Source of the DNA: Candidatus Thalassarchaeum betae
GTDB taxonomy: Archaea > Thermoplasmatota > Poseidoniia > Poseidoniales > Thalassarchaeaceae
Length of the DNA stretch: 54,964 nt
NCBI GenBank assembly: GCA_003193925.1
Contig: PSPG01000011.1
Span: 1 to 54,964, forward strand
Reading direction: 5' to 3'
The notes beneath the pieces are model-generated. The model worked only from the letters and a program-made list of their open reading frames with translations. It was not told where the DNA came from and did no database searches. This document shows positions 25,329 to 32,895 of this stretch, one piece after another; the stretch's first letter is position 1, and each line of letters starts with the position of its first letter. The position numbers were made by a program, and so were the translations under genes.

Positions 25329-26894
25329 GATTAGGGATAGGAGATCTTCCCTCTCCATCTCAGACATTAGTGAGGAAGCCTTGGGGCCGTGGTGCTTGCC
25401 GAGTATGACCCAGTATAGCGCGACGTATGCGTCTCGTCCACCGATTCCTACCTCAGCAGTGGTAGCTCGGATACAGTCCCGTATGGCCGCGTCAGTCCAC
25501 TCACAGTCAGAGAGCGCTCCGCTCAGTGCGGACAGGAACTCTCTGTGCTCGTCAGTCAGGTTCGTCCCCGCCTCGTCACTGATGCCGGACTGCACTTCGA
25601 TCCTAGCTGCATCAGGGAAGTGCGGGCCATCGACCCAGTTGCGCATACGGCGCATGCGACCGGTCAGCGCATCGCTGGGATCTCCGTCAAGGTGTCCCGA
25701 CCTGCGCAGGGAGGCCCAGACGTCATCATCGCTCGACTTAATCTGGGCGAGCATGGCGAGATGACGGAAGGAGACACCGGCAATCGAGGAGGATGGGTCT
25801 GAGCCCCGCTTGATCTGACTGAGTCTGAGCGCGGCGAGTTGGGTGTCTTGGGCCACCTGCTGGCGACGCGTCATCTCCTCGTCCGAGCCGCTCGGGGGAT
25901 TGGCTACCAGACGCTCGTACTCGTCGGCGGTCTGGAACAACGCCGGCCCGGTGTCGAAGTCGATGTGGCGGCCCACCTTGCTACGAGCGATGACGTAACG
26001 CATGATCTCGGGAGGCACCAGTCCCAGAGCGTCCAACGGGCCGACCGTGACTCCAGCGGAACTCGACATCGGCCCCATGCCCTTGAGCTGGATCCACTCA
26101 TAGACCATCTTATGCGGCGGCTGGCCGCCTAGCATCTCGCAGATCGGTATGCCGGTGTCGTAGCTGCCGCCGGCAGCACCGTGGTCCTTGCCAGCGGGCT
26201 CGCAGGTGATGCCGTGGATGCCCCAGCGGGCGGCCCAGTCGATCCTCCAGGGCAGCTTGCCCTGCCCCGTCCTGATGTCGGATGCGCCCTCGACGCCGTG
26301 CCTGTCGACCCAGTGCACGTGAGGGTGCTCGTATCCTGTCACCCTGACTCCGTCGAGGCTGCCGTCGGAGCCGAGCGGGTTGTACGGGAACCAGTCTTCC
26401 GGGACCTCCCGGCCCGAGACCTCCTCGATCACCTCGCTTATCTCGCCCCTCTGCCCGATGGCGGAGTGGGTCTTGTCGGCAAACGCGCCGCTCTCGTAGG
26501 TCTCGTGGTTCATGACGACCTCCGGCTCGACGCCGATCTCCCTGAGCGCCTCGAGGAAAGGGCCGAGGAAGTGCTCGGCGTAGCTGCCGCCATCCGGGTC
26601 GGGCTCGCCATCTGGGCCCGGTGCGGGGATGTAGGCGAGCGGGCAGCCGATGTACTGCTCGTAATTGGGGGCGAGGAAGTCGTAGATACGACGCAGGGGG
26701 TCCATCGAGTCGACGATGAAGATGTGGCGTGAGTCCATCCCCGCGTCGAGACAAGCCCTGTGAATCATCTCTGCAGTGAGGATCTCGCGCAGGTGGCCGA
26801 CGTGGAACTCTCCCGAGGGGGTGATGCCTGAGGCGATGACTTGGGAGTCGCCGCGCTGTTGCAGCGTCTGCGCGGTGTGGTCCGCCCAGTGCAT
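25317..26894 (-). CDS. lysK: Lysyl-tRNA synthetase, class I
   Basis: Charges tRNA-Lys. This is the class I enzyme found in most archaea and few bacteria, unrelated to class II LysRS. It has 525 residues. The HIGH-type motif is ITPSGEFHVGHLREI near residue 30, and the KMSKS-type motif is GPMSSSAGV near residue 280. Other landmarks are the Rossmann segments with IFIVDSMDPLRRIYDFL and the long C-terminal helical domain ending in LLSLISET. It is followed, nine bases further along its upstream side, by the GfcR-like regulator. It is convergent with carB. Confidence 0.95.
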   Translation of the reverse strand: MHWADHTAQTLQQRGDSQVIASGITPSGEFHVGHLREILTAEMIHRACLDAGMDSRHIFIVDSMDPLRRIYDFLAPNYEQYIGCPLAYIPAPGPDGEPDPDGGSYAEHFLGPFLEALREIGVEPEVVMNHETYESGAFADKTHSAIGQRGEISEVIEEVSGREVPEDWFPYNPLGSDGSLDGVRVTGYEHPHVHWVDRHGVEGASDIRTGQGKLPWRIDWAARWGIHGITCEPAGKDHGAAGGSYDTGIPICEMLGGQPPHKMVYEWIQLKGMGPMSSSAGVTVGPLDALGLVPPEIMRYVIARSKVGRHIDFDTGPALFQTADEYERLVANPPSGSDEEMTRRQQVAQDTQLAALRLSQIKRGSDPSSSIAGVSFRHLAMLAQIKSSDDDVWASLRRSGHLDGDPSDALTGRMRRMRNWVDGPHFPDAARIEVQSGISDEAGTNLTDEHREFLSALSGALSDCEWTDAAIRDCIRATTAEVGIGGRDAYVALYWVILGKHHGPKASSLMSEMEREDLLSLISET

Positions 26895-26903
26895 GCAACT
26901 CCC

Positions 26904-27485
26904 TCAGACCGTTACCACTCTGACCAATCCACGGAGGGGCACGCCCTCGAGCTCGTTGTTGTGCGTCTTGTTAGCGAGCACTAGGCAGAGTTTGACGTCA
27001 GCTCCCGCTGACCTGAGGTTCCTGATGGTCTTCCTCATCGTGTCACCGGATGACACGACGTCGTCGATCACGACGACGCGCTTGCCGCCGACACCGGCGA
27101 AGACCCCTGAGAGGTGGCCTCCCTCCTCCTCGCTGATGCTCCTGCTGATAGACAGGTCGAGGTCCATCTGTCCTGCTATAGCCTGTGCGAAGGGGATTCC
27201 GTTGAGGCTGATGCCGACGATGGCGTCGACTTCGTCATCGATCTCCTCATCGATGATGTCTGCGAAGATGTATGCCACAGCCTCGATCCTAGCCGCCTTG
27301 ACCGCAATCGACCTCCAGCCGACTTGGATGTCGGAGGGGCGGTCCTCGGAGGAGACCCCGCTCGAGGACAGCCACTGGATCGTGGTCTGGGACAGCGACA
27401 GCTCGTCCGCTATCTGTTGGGTGTTCAGGCCCTTGTTGCGGTATTCCTCAACCTTGGTCCGAAGCTCATCAACGCTCAGTGGCAT
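26904..27485 (-). CDS. gfcR: PRTase-type transcriptional regulator (GfcR/PyrE-like)
   Basis: Archaeal regulator with an N-terminal helix-turn-helix (residues ~1-45, GLNTQQIADELSLSQTTIQWL) fused to a type I phosphoribosyltransferase domain. The PRPP loop is VVVIDDVVSSGDTMRKTI near residues 135-150, and a PPi loop GISLNGIPFAQAIA is present. Proteins of this build were first called orotate phosphoribosyltransferase-like; in haloarchaea GfcR regulates sugar metabolism. It has 193 residues from ATG 27485; longer readings add unconserved sequence. It is nine bases upstream of LysRS and separated from dUTPase by a hairpin. The target genes here are unknown. Confidence 0.85.
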   Translation of the reverse strand: MPLSVDELRTKVEEYRNKGLNTQQIADELSLSQTTIQWLSSSGVSSEDRPSDIQVGWRSIAVKAARIEAVAYIFADIIDEEIDDEVDAIVGISLNGIPFAQAIAGQMDLDLSISRSISEEEGGHLSGVFAGVGGKRVVVIDDVVSSGDTMRKTIRNLRSAGADVKLCLVLANKTHNNELEGVPLRGLVRVVTV

Positions 27486-27535
27486 CAATTCGCCCCGCCG
27501 CTCGCTCTCTATGAATCCACCGGGGGTGGAATGGG

Positions 27536-27570
27536 GGAAAAACGCGACTTTAGGGCCGCTAGAAGCGGCC
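27536..27570 (-). terminator. Hairpin plus T-run after dUTPase
   Basis: On the minus strand a perfect 7-bp stem (GGCCGCT / AGCGGCC, 3-base loop, 27554-27570) overlaps the dut stop and is followed about a dozen bases later by GTTTTTCCCCC. It resembles an intrinsic terminator; the T run alone would suffice for archaeal polymerase. Confidence 0.5.
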
Positions 27571-28008
27571 GGTGCTGCCGAACCCGCCCTCTCCACGTTC
27601 GGTCTGGCCCAGATCGTCGAAATCGACAACACGGAAACTGACGTTCGGTATCGGCGAAATCAGTATCTGTGCTATCCTCTCGCCAGCCCTCACAGTGTAC
27701 GAATCACCCTCGCCCAGCCAGGTCATCAGCACGAACAGCTCGCCGCGGTAGTCTGCGTCGATGGTGCCTATGCTGTGCGGCAGGATCAGCCCCTTCGAGC
27801 CCAATGAGGAGCGCGCTCGCACCTGTCCCTCGTAGCCGATCGGAATGGCGACGTGGAGGCCGGTGCGCAGCTTCACGCTCTGGCGGAAGGGCACCTCTAC
27901 CTCCTCGAGGGCGTAGAGGTCCCAGCCGGCGGCGTACTCGCTGCCTCGGGTCGGAAGCTTGGCGTCCGGGTGGGTGCGAGCGACTTTGACCTCGAGTTGC
28001 TCGTCCAT
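27559..28008 (-). CDS. dut: dUTP diphosphatase (trimeric dUTPase)
   Basis: Hydrolyses dUTP to dUMP, which keeps uracil out of DNA and feeds dTMP synthesis. It has 149 residues from ATG 28008, the normal length for the homotrimeric family. All five motifs are visible: AAGWDLYA (1), RARSSLGSKGL (2), IGTIDADYRGE (3), RAGERIAQILI (4) and the flexible C-terminal GEGGFGSTGRF (5), the latter with RGEGGFGST as the phosphate-binding arm. It is divergent from aIF2-beta, with a 90-base gap. Confidence 0.95.
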   Translation of the reverse strand: MDEQLEVKVARTHPDAKLPTRGSEYAAGWDLYALEEVEVPFRQSVKLRTGLHVAIPIGYEGQVRARSSLGSKGLILPHSIGTIDADYRGELFVLMTWLGEGDSYTVRAGERIAQILISPIPNVSFRVVDFDDLGQTERGEGGFGSTGRF

Positions 28009-28098
28009 GGTTTGCCTGCGCCGTTCCGGTCTTTGACCGTTCGCAAGCGCCCATCGGCGCCCGGTGGGGTGAAAAGGAGGCCATGATTCGGCAGGCCG

Positions 28099-28509
28099 AT
28101 GGCTGACTACGAATACGACGCCCTGCTCGACCGCGCACGCGAGCGCATTCCCAAGGACATCAGCGAACGCTCGCGCTGGACCATGCCCGAGCCTGACATC
28201 CTCATCCAGGGAAGCCAGACCATCCTGCGCAACTTCGCCGACATCGTCAACGCGATGGACCGCGATGCCAACCACGTCTACCAGTTCCTGCTCAACGAAC
28301 TCGGGACCTCAGGCACCCGGGAGCAGGTCCGTGTGATGTTCAAGGGAAGGGTCCCGCCGATGAGGATCAAGGAGAAGTTGGTCGCCTACGTCAAGGCGTT
28401 CATCCTGTGCGACCAGTGCCGAGCGCCCGATACCCGCTTCATCAAGGAGGGGCGCACGACCCTGCTCAAGTGCCAGGCTTGCGGTGCGACTCGCCCGGTC
28501 CGCCTCTGA
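28099..28509 (+). CDS. eif2b: Translation initiation factor aIF2 subunit beta
   Basis: Beta subunit of the archaeal/eukaryotic initiator tRNA carrier. It has 136 residues, the normal archaeal length. The alpha-beta domain is recognised by DANHVYQFLLNELGTSGT and the segment RVPPMRIKEKLVAYVKAFILC. The C-terminal zinc finger is CDQC ... CQAC (residues ~112-133). The start ATG at 28099 follows GGCAGGCCG; an A-rich patch (GTGAAAAGG) about 25-30 bases upstream could be its promoter. The stop is directly adjacent to the stop of the convergent oxidoreductase gene. Confidence 0.95.
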   Translation: MADYEYDALLDRARERIPKDISERSRWTMPEPDILIQGSQTILRNFADIVNAMDRDANHVYQFLLNELGTSGTREQVRVMFKGRVPPMRIKEKLVAYVKAFILCDQCRAPDTRFIKEGRTTLLKCQACGATRPVRL

Positions 28510-29532
28510 TCACTGGGGCGAGAAGTCCAGCAGCACCTTGCCGCGGTTCTTTCGGTCGTGGATGTGCATCTGCGCCTCAGCGACCTGCTCGAAGCGCCAT
28601 ACCGAGTCGATGACCGGGTCGATGTCTCCCCTGAGCAGCATGCCAGACAGATCCTCCAGATGGCCGCTGAACACCGACTCGTCGTCCAGCAGCCCCATGT
28701 GGACCCCGAACACCGCCTTGTTGGAACTCATCATCTTGAGCGGGTCGAAACTCGGTGTCGAGAGCCACATCCTGAGTGCCGTCAGCCTCGAGCGCTTGTC
28801 GCCTTTCACTGCGGAGGAGGCGCCGAAGACGTACAGCTTGCCGCCTCGGCGCAGCGCCTTGTAGGAGCGCATCACGTGGCTGCCGCCGACCGGGTCTATG
28901 GCGTGATGCACTCCCTTGCCCCCCGTCATGCTCTTGCAGACCTCGACGAAGTCCTCGGCCTCGCGGTCGACGAAGCGCATGCCGAGAGACTCGACGAACT
29001 CGCGCTTCGGAGCCGACGCGGTGCCCACGATTAGCGAGGTGCCATAGGCCTTGCATATCTGAGCCACCGCGGTGCCAACGCCGCCGGCCGCGTGGTGGAC
29101 GAGGACCGTCTCGCCCCCCGACAGGTTACCCAGGTGGACCAGCATGTGGTAGGCCGTGCCATAGGTGACCGGGATTGCCGCTGCTTGGTCGAAGGACATT
29201 GAGTCCGGCAGTGGGATCACCCTGCTGCCGTCCAGCACGACCTGCTCGGAGTAGCCCCCGAAGCCGGTCATGGCGAGCACGCGGTCGCCGGGGCTGAGTC
29301 CCTCGACCCCCTCGCCCACGTCCATGATCTTCCCCGCGGCCTCGTAGCCGGGTGTGAACGGGTAGTCCGGGTTCGAGCCGTACAGCCCCTGACGCATCAT
29401 CAGGTCTGCGAAGTTGATTCCGGCCCTGTGTACTCGGACCCTGACTTGGCCCGGGCCGGCCACCGGGTCGCTTTCCTCCACTATGCGGATCGAGTCGACC
29501 CCACCGACCCCCGGGTAGACCACCTTGCGCAC
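28510..29532 (-). CDS. Quinone oxidoreductase-like MDR dehydrogenase
   Basis: Medium-chain dehydrogenase/reductase of 340 residues in the NADPH:quinone oxidoreductase branch. The GroES-like N-terminal domain carries HRAGINFADLMMRQGLY and PGYEAAGKIMDVGEGV. The Rossmann domain has HHAAGGVGTAVAQICKAYG as nucleotide-binding loop. No catalytic or structural zinc cysteines are seen, which fits the zinc-free QOR/VAT-1 group. The acceptor is unknown. Its stop abuts aIF2-beta's stop. Its start abuts the ferredoxin stop upstream, so it is probably co-transcribed with the ferredoxin and PCD genes. Confidence 0.88.
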   Translation of the reverse strand: MRKVVYPGVGGVDSIRIVEESDPVAGPGQVRVRVHRAGINFADLMMRQGLYGSNPDYPFTPGYEAAGKIMDVGEGVEGLSPGDRVLAMTGFGGYSEQVVLDGSRVIPLPDSMSFDQAAAIPVTYGTAYHMLVHLGNLSGGETVLVHHAAGGVGTAVAQICKAYGTSLIVGTASAPKREFVESLGMRFVDREAEDFVEVCKSMTGGKGVHHAIDPVGGSHVMRSYKALRRGGKLYVFGASSAVKGDKRSRLTALRMWLSTPSFDPLKMMSSNKAVFGVHMGLLDDESVFSGHLEDLSGMLLRGDIDPVIDSVWRFEQVAEAQMHIHDRKNRGKVLLDFSPQ

Positions 29533-29847
29533 TCAATCACCCATCAGGTAGTCGACGGCGACCTCGCCGCCCTTGAGATGCTCTAGAACCGCCCTCAGGC
29601 CCTTGTCGTCGTCCGGGAGGGTGTACCAGGTGCCCTCCGGGTAGACAACGCAGGAGGGCCCCCTCTCGCAATGGTCCAGACATCCGGACTTGTTGACGCG
29701 GACATCCTCCAGGCCCTCGGCACGAGCAGCACGCTTGAGCCGAGTGAGGATGTCGAGCGAATTCTTCGCAGCACAGCAGCCGCGCGAACTCTCAGGCGGG
29801 CGCTCGTTGGTGCAGACGAAGACGTGCATCCTGAATTGATTGGTCAT
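29533..29847 (-). CDS. Thioredoxin-like [2Fe-2S] ferredoxin
   Basis: Small electron carrier of 104 residues from ATG 29847. The pattern HVFVCTNERP ... RGCCAAK near the N-terminus and VNKSGCLDHCERGPSCVVYP in the middle gives the C-x(n)-C ... C-x3-C set of the thioredoxin-fold ferredoxins (the NuoE/AaFd4 type). The following WYTLPDDDKGLRAVLEHLKGG completes the fold. It sits between the quinone oxidoreductase and the pterin dehydratase with almost no spacing. The partner is not known; a link with the adjacent MDR enzyme is an inference from gene order. Confidence 0.85.
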   Translation of the reverse strand: MTNQFRMHVFVCTNERPPESSRGCCAAKNSLDILTRLKRAARAEGLEDVRVNKSGCLDHCERGPSCVVYPEGTWYTLPDDDKGLRAVLEHLKGGEVAVDYLMGD

Positions 29848-29855
29848 GGGACCAC

Positions 29856-30182
29856 CTAGATCCTGTCGAACTTCGCCGCTAGGACGAAATCGGACTCGGT
29901 CAGGCCGTCTATCTTGTGGGTCCATATCGTCGCCTTCACGCGCCCCCAGCCCAACTCGAAGTCGGCGTGGTGGTTCTCAGCCTCGCAGATGGCTCCGGCC
30001 GCGTTGGTGAACCCGAGCGCGGAGGCGAAGTCCGGGAAGGACCAGGTCCGCTCGAGATGGTGCCCGTCAACGACCCTCCAATCGCCATCGAGATGTGGAA
30101 TCAGCTCAGCCTGCTCAGTTGTGGTGAGCGGCGGCACCCCGCCCTCGCAAGGCACGCACCGCTTGGCTGCGAACTCGGACAT
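29856..30182 (-). CDS. phhB: Pterin-4a-carbinolamine dehydratase
   Basis: Dehydrates 4a-hydroxytetrahydropterins formed by aromatic amino acid hydroxylases; some members also act in molybdopterin-related redox. It has 108 residues. The catalytic region is AENHHADFELGWGRVKATIW followed by THKIDGLTESDFVLAAK, matching the conserved H-H-x-D ... W/Y-x-x-V ... TH-x-x-GLT pattern. It is intact. No aromatic amino acid hydroxylase is in the window. It is eight bases upstream of the ferredoxin gene in the same direction. Confidence 0.9.
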   Translation of the reverse strand: MSEFAAKRCVPCEGGVPPLTTTEQAELIPHLDGDWRVVDGHHLERTWSFPDFASALGFTNAAGAICEAENHHADFELGWGRVKATIWTHKIDGLTESDFVLAAKFDRI

Positions 30183-30185
30183 GGA

Positions 30186-30638
30186 TCAGCCCCACAGGTG
30201 GCTGTCGTCATGCCCGTCAGCGCTTCTCTCGGCCTGCTCGTGCAGGCTCGACCGGCGCCTGATGTCCTCCTTCTCGAAGGTTAGGAGCTCCTTGTCCTCG
30301 ATGTACGGGCGACGCAGGTGGGTGACTAGGCGTAGCTCTACGATCACGTCCCTCGCGATCGAGCGGAAGTCGCCGTCCTCGTCGAGTATCTCGACGGCGT
30401 TCCTCGAAGTCCCTACCAGCACTCCCCTGACCCAGGGCTCGACCTCGGGGGGAAGGGCCCTTGCATCGAGCAGTATCTCGATTATGTCGTCCTTCCTCAA
30501 TCCGGACTTTCGGTCGATGAGCGGTCCGTGGAAGACGTCGTTCAGGTCCGACAGCTTGGGCGAGCCGTACTCCTCGTGGATTCGCCTGGCCCAGCCGGGC
30601 AGGTCGTCGATTCTCTTGCCTCTGCGTTCTCCAGTCAT
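30186..30638 (-). CDS. Conserved-looking soluble protein, function unknown
   Basis: One hundred and fifty residues from ATG 30638. The reading frame extends upstream, but that part overlaps the divergent GTPase and its codon pattern is antisense-like, so the short form is chosen. There is no membrane segment or cysteine. The N-terminus is basic (MTGERRGKRIDDLPGWARR). The centre has KDDIIEILLDARALPPEVEPWVRGVLVGT and an acidic LDEDGDF turn, and the C-terminal part is charged (EKEDIRRRSSLHEQAERSADG). It is divergent from the Nog1-like GTPase, with 115 bases between starts, and upstream of PCD by three bases. I do not recognise the family. Confidence 0.6.
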   Translation of the reverse strand: MTGERRGKRIDDLPGWARRIHEEYGSPKLSDLNDVFHGPLIDRKSGLRKDDIIEILLDARALPPEVEPWVRGVLVGTSRNAVEILDEDGDFRSIARDVIVELRLVTHLRRPYIEDKELLTFEKEDIRRRSSLHEQAERSADGHDDSHLWG

Positions 30639-30753
30639 GTCGCTGCGTGGGAGTCGTGATAGAAAAGGAGTAGGTCGGGCCCAGATCGGGCCTTTGGCCC
30701 GAACTGGTGGCTTGAAGTGGGATGGTCGTGGCCGCAGGGTCCGAGGTGAGCGC

Positions 30754-31785
30754 ATGGCATCGATGGATTGGCGTCGTATTCCGACCGTCCTGTATCCCCA
30801 GGAGATTCTGGACAAGGCGTTCGGCAGGGCGAGCAAGCAGTCTGATCTGGTCGAGGACCCCGACAAGTACCACAGGGTCCGCAAGCAGATGGACAGGATG
30901 GTCCAGTCGGCTGCTGACGTCATCGACACGACCCTGCTGAAGTGGGTCGACCTCTGGCCCAGCCTCAACGCCCTCTCGCAGTTCGACCAAGCGCTCATCG
31001 ACGCTGCGGTCGGCAACGACGAGTACCGCAAGACCCTCGGCACCATCCAATGGGCCGCCGAGCAGGTCCGCAAGATCGCCGGCGAGACCCAGAGGAAAAT
31101 CTTGCGGCTCCGCAACATCGAGGGCTTCCACCAGGCCCGCCGCCACGCCTACGGCAGGTTCTCGTCCATCCTCGACCAGGTCTCGCCGCAGATACTGTGG
31201 CTCGGCGAGGCTCGCGACATCCTGCGCCAACTCCCCTCGCTCGACCCCGACGAGCCATGCATCGTGGTGGCCGGAGCGCCCAACGTCGGCAAGTCGGCCC
31301 TCATCACGGCGCTGTCCAGCGGCGAGCCCGAGGTCGCGATCTATCCGTTCACCACCAAGCAGCTCCATCTGGGGCACTTCGAGCACCGCAGGCGAGTCTA
31401 CCAGATGGTCGACACACCCGGACTGCTCGACCGGCCTAGGGCCGAGCGCAATCGCATCGAGATGCAGGCCATCGCAGCTTTGGAGCACATTGGCGACGCC
31501 CTAGTGTTCCTAGTTGACTCGACCGAGGGCAGCAGCATGAGTCAGAAGGAGCAGGAGCACCTGCTCTCCGAGGTCAGGGAGTTGATGTCCGAGAGGTCGA
31601 TGATAGTAGTCCACAGCAAGAGTGACATCCTCGACGGCGTACCGCTGGGTGCTGAGACCCTCATCAGCGCCGAGACAGGTGAGGGACTCGAGGAACTGCG
31701 CTCGAGGCTCATCGAGACGATAGGCGCAGATGACATATCGGACCCGCTGGTGCTGCCGGAGAACTGGCCGCGAAGGGACGAGTAG
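30754..31785 (+). CDS. Nog1-like GTP-binding protein
   Basis: OBG/Nog1-family GTPase of 343 residues, expected to act in assembly of the large ribosomal subunit. The N-terminal ~165 residues form the helical domain typical of Nog1 (IPTVLYPQEILDKAFGRASK ... YGRFSSILDQVSPQI). The G domain has G1 GAPNVGKSAL, G2 region YPFTTKQLHLG, G3 DTPGLLDRP, G4 HSKSD in place of NKxD, and G5-like ISAETGEGLEEL. The HSKSD variant keeps K and D and occurs in other Nog1 members. Start ATG 30754 (or 30763) is chosen because the long upstream reading overlaps the divergent gene. The stop is immediately followed by the stop of a tiny zinc-protein gene on the other strand. Confidence 0.9.
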   Translation: MASMDWRRIPTVLYPQEILDKAFGRASKQSDLVEDPDKYHRVRKQMDRMVQSAADVIDTTLLKWVDLWPSLNALSQFDQALIDAAVGNDEYRKTLGTIQWAAEQVRKIAGETQRKILRLRNIEGFHQARRHAYGRFSSILDQVSPQILWLGEARDILRQLPSLDPDEPCIVVAGAPNVGKSALITALSSGEPEVAIYPFTTKQLHLGHFEHRRRVYQMVDTPGLLDRPRAERNRIEMQAIAALEHIGDALVFLVDSTEGSSMSQKEQEHLLSEVRELMSERSMIVVHSKSDILDGVPLGAETLISAETGEGLEELRSRLIETIGADDISDPLVLPENWPRRDE

Positions 31786-31905
31786 TCACTCGACGTGCCA
31801 ATGATGACCGCACACTGTGCAGTAGAGCCTGTACCCGCCCAATGAGGTGGGAAGCCCCCCGACGTCGATCTGCGTGCCGCAGTTCACGCATCGGTGCACG
31901 CGCAT
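31786..31905 (-). CDS. 39-residue zinc-ribbon protein
   Basis: A short reading frame from ATG 31905 encodes 39 residues with two cysteine pairs, RCVNCGTQ near the N-terminus and YCTVCGHHWH near the C-terminus, separated by about 20 residues including GGLPTSLGGYRLY. This is the layout of a single zinc ribbon. A GGAGGTGGC ribosome binding site lies about seven bases before the ATG. The frame fits exactly between the GTPase stop (zero-base gap) and the upstream gene. The clean Cys-x2-Cys pairs and RBS make it a likely gene despite its size. Function unknown; similar mini-ribbons bind RNA or ribosomes in archaea. Confidence 0.7.
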   Translation of the reverse strand: MRVHRCVNCGTQIDVGGLPTSLGGYRLYCTVCGHHWHVE

Positions 31906-31950
31906 GTGGTAGCCACCTCCCTTCGGTTCTTCAACAAAACTGATGCCGAC

Positions 31951-32541
31951 TCAGGCTTCCTTGAAGCGCTGCCAAGCCCGCATGATCCGGTTGTGGGCGA
32001 ACATCTCCCCCGACCCTGCGAACAGCAGGATGGCCACGATCCCGAGCAGGATCTCCGCCGCGGGGTTCAGGCTGACCTCGGGAGTGATGGTCACGAGCTG
32101 CTTGCCGCCGAGGCCGGAGGTGTCGGTGCTCGCTGTGGCGAATCTGTAGTCTCCCGGCTTGAGATTGAACATCATCGAGCCGTCGTCTTCCTCGTCACCG
32201 CCGGCGACGAAGTCGAAATCGTTTGCAGTGCAGGTCGTCAGCCCGTCGGAGTCCGGCTCGCAGCCATCCGGCGGCGGGCTTTCGATGACTCCTATCCAGC
32301 TGCTGTCGGACTTGTCCCACTCGATTGTCAGTTTGATGTCCAGAAGCATGAACGCCGTTGGAGCAGACAGGTCCTCGGTCGCCAGACCCACCGGGCAGTC
32401 CGTGGTGTCGTCGGTGCATGGGACCAGGGGGACGTTCGTGCGACTCTGGTCGAGGGTCGGGCCATACAGGCTGACTATTACCAGCAGGGCGCAGATTACT
32501 CCGACGACCGCCGGGAGGACCGAGAGGATGCGAACCATCAT
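31951..32541 (-). CDS. Predicted bitopic membrane protein
   Basis: About 196 residues with one hydrophobic helix at each end (N-terminal VRILSVLPAVVGVICALLVI, C-terminal NPAAEILLGIVAILLFAGSG) and a ~120-residue extracellular loop between. The loop has four or more cysteines (VPCTDDTTDCP, DGCEPDSDGLTTC), which suggests disulfides outside the cell, and an MMFNLKPGDYRF beta segment. The start is ATG 32541; ATG 32538 and GTG 32550 are alternatives behind a strong AGGAGG site. The positive C-terminal tail (RIMRAWQRFKEA) supports a cytosolic end. I do not recognise the family. It precedes a 19-base gap from a Zn-ribbon membrane protein in the same direction. Confidence 0.68.
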   Translation of the reverse strand: MMVRILSVLPAVVGVICALLVIVSLYGPTLDQSRTNVPLVPCTDDTTDCPVGLATEDLSAPTAFMLLDIKLTIEWDKSDSSWIGVIESPPPDGCEPDSDGLTTCTANDFDFVAGGDEEDDGSMMFNLKPGDYRFATASTDTSGLGGKQLVTITPEVSLNPAAEILLGIVAILLFAGSGEMFAHNRIMRAWQRFKEA

Positions 32542-32569
32542 GTGAATCACATCCTCCTAGTGTTACGGT

Positions 32570-32887
32570 TCAACCTGATGCCCCCATGAGTTGCAGCATG
32601 ACGAGCAGTATGGCTATTCCAGGGAACAGGTACAGCATCACTGTCAGCCTCTTCCTCGAAGCCTCCCTCTTCTCCTGCTTCTCGGCGCAGGTCGCTTCGG
32701 AGCATATCGCAGGGTCGCTGTCGAGGGGAATCGGGGCCCAGCAGATCACACAGTGCCTGTGCTCCGGAGTCTGGAACTCCCTACGCGCGCGCTTACGACG
32801 CTCGCTCTCTCGGTGTCGCTGAGCGGCGTCTCTGGCCTCCTGAGCGGTCTTCTGGGCCGCCTTGAGTATCTTCTCCTTCCGACTCAT
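32570..32887 (-). CDS. Zn-ribbon membrane protein (DUF2116-like)
   Basis: One hundred and five residues. The N-terminus is a highly charged helix (KAAQKTAQEARDAAQRHRES), followed by a zinc-binding segment HRHCVICWAPIPLDSDPAIC with one more cysteine downstream (EATCAEKQ), then a single C-terminal membrane helix (VMLYLFPGIAILLVMLQL). This resembles the archaeal DUF2116 family (zinc ribbon plus membrane helix), whose role is not known. It is eight bases downstream of UMP kinase in transcription order, so it is probably part of a pyrH-led unit. Confidence 0.7.
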   Translation of the reverse strand: MSRKEKILKAAQKTAQEARDAAQRHRESERRKRARREFQTPEHRHCVICWAPIPLDSDPAICSEATCAEKQEKREASRKRLTVMLYLFPGIAILLVMLQLMGASG

Positions 32888-32895
32888 GCACTCAC

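Noticed and set aside
25300..25764. 154-codon plus-strand frame after carB
   Set aside because: Entirely antisense to LysRS and rich in Ser, as expected of a shadow frame.
30217..31488. 423-codon minus-strand open frame opposite the GTPase
   Set aside because: It is antisense to the Nog1-like gene and lacks any recognisable domain; long antisense frames arise from GC-rich codon bias.
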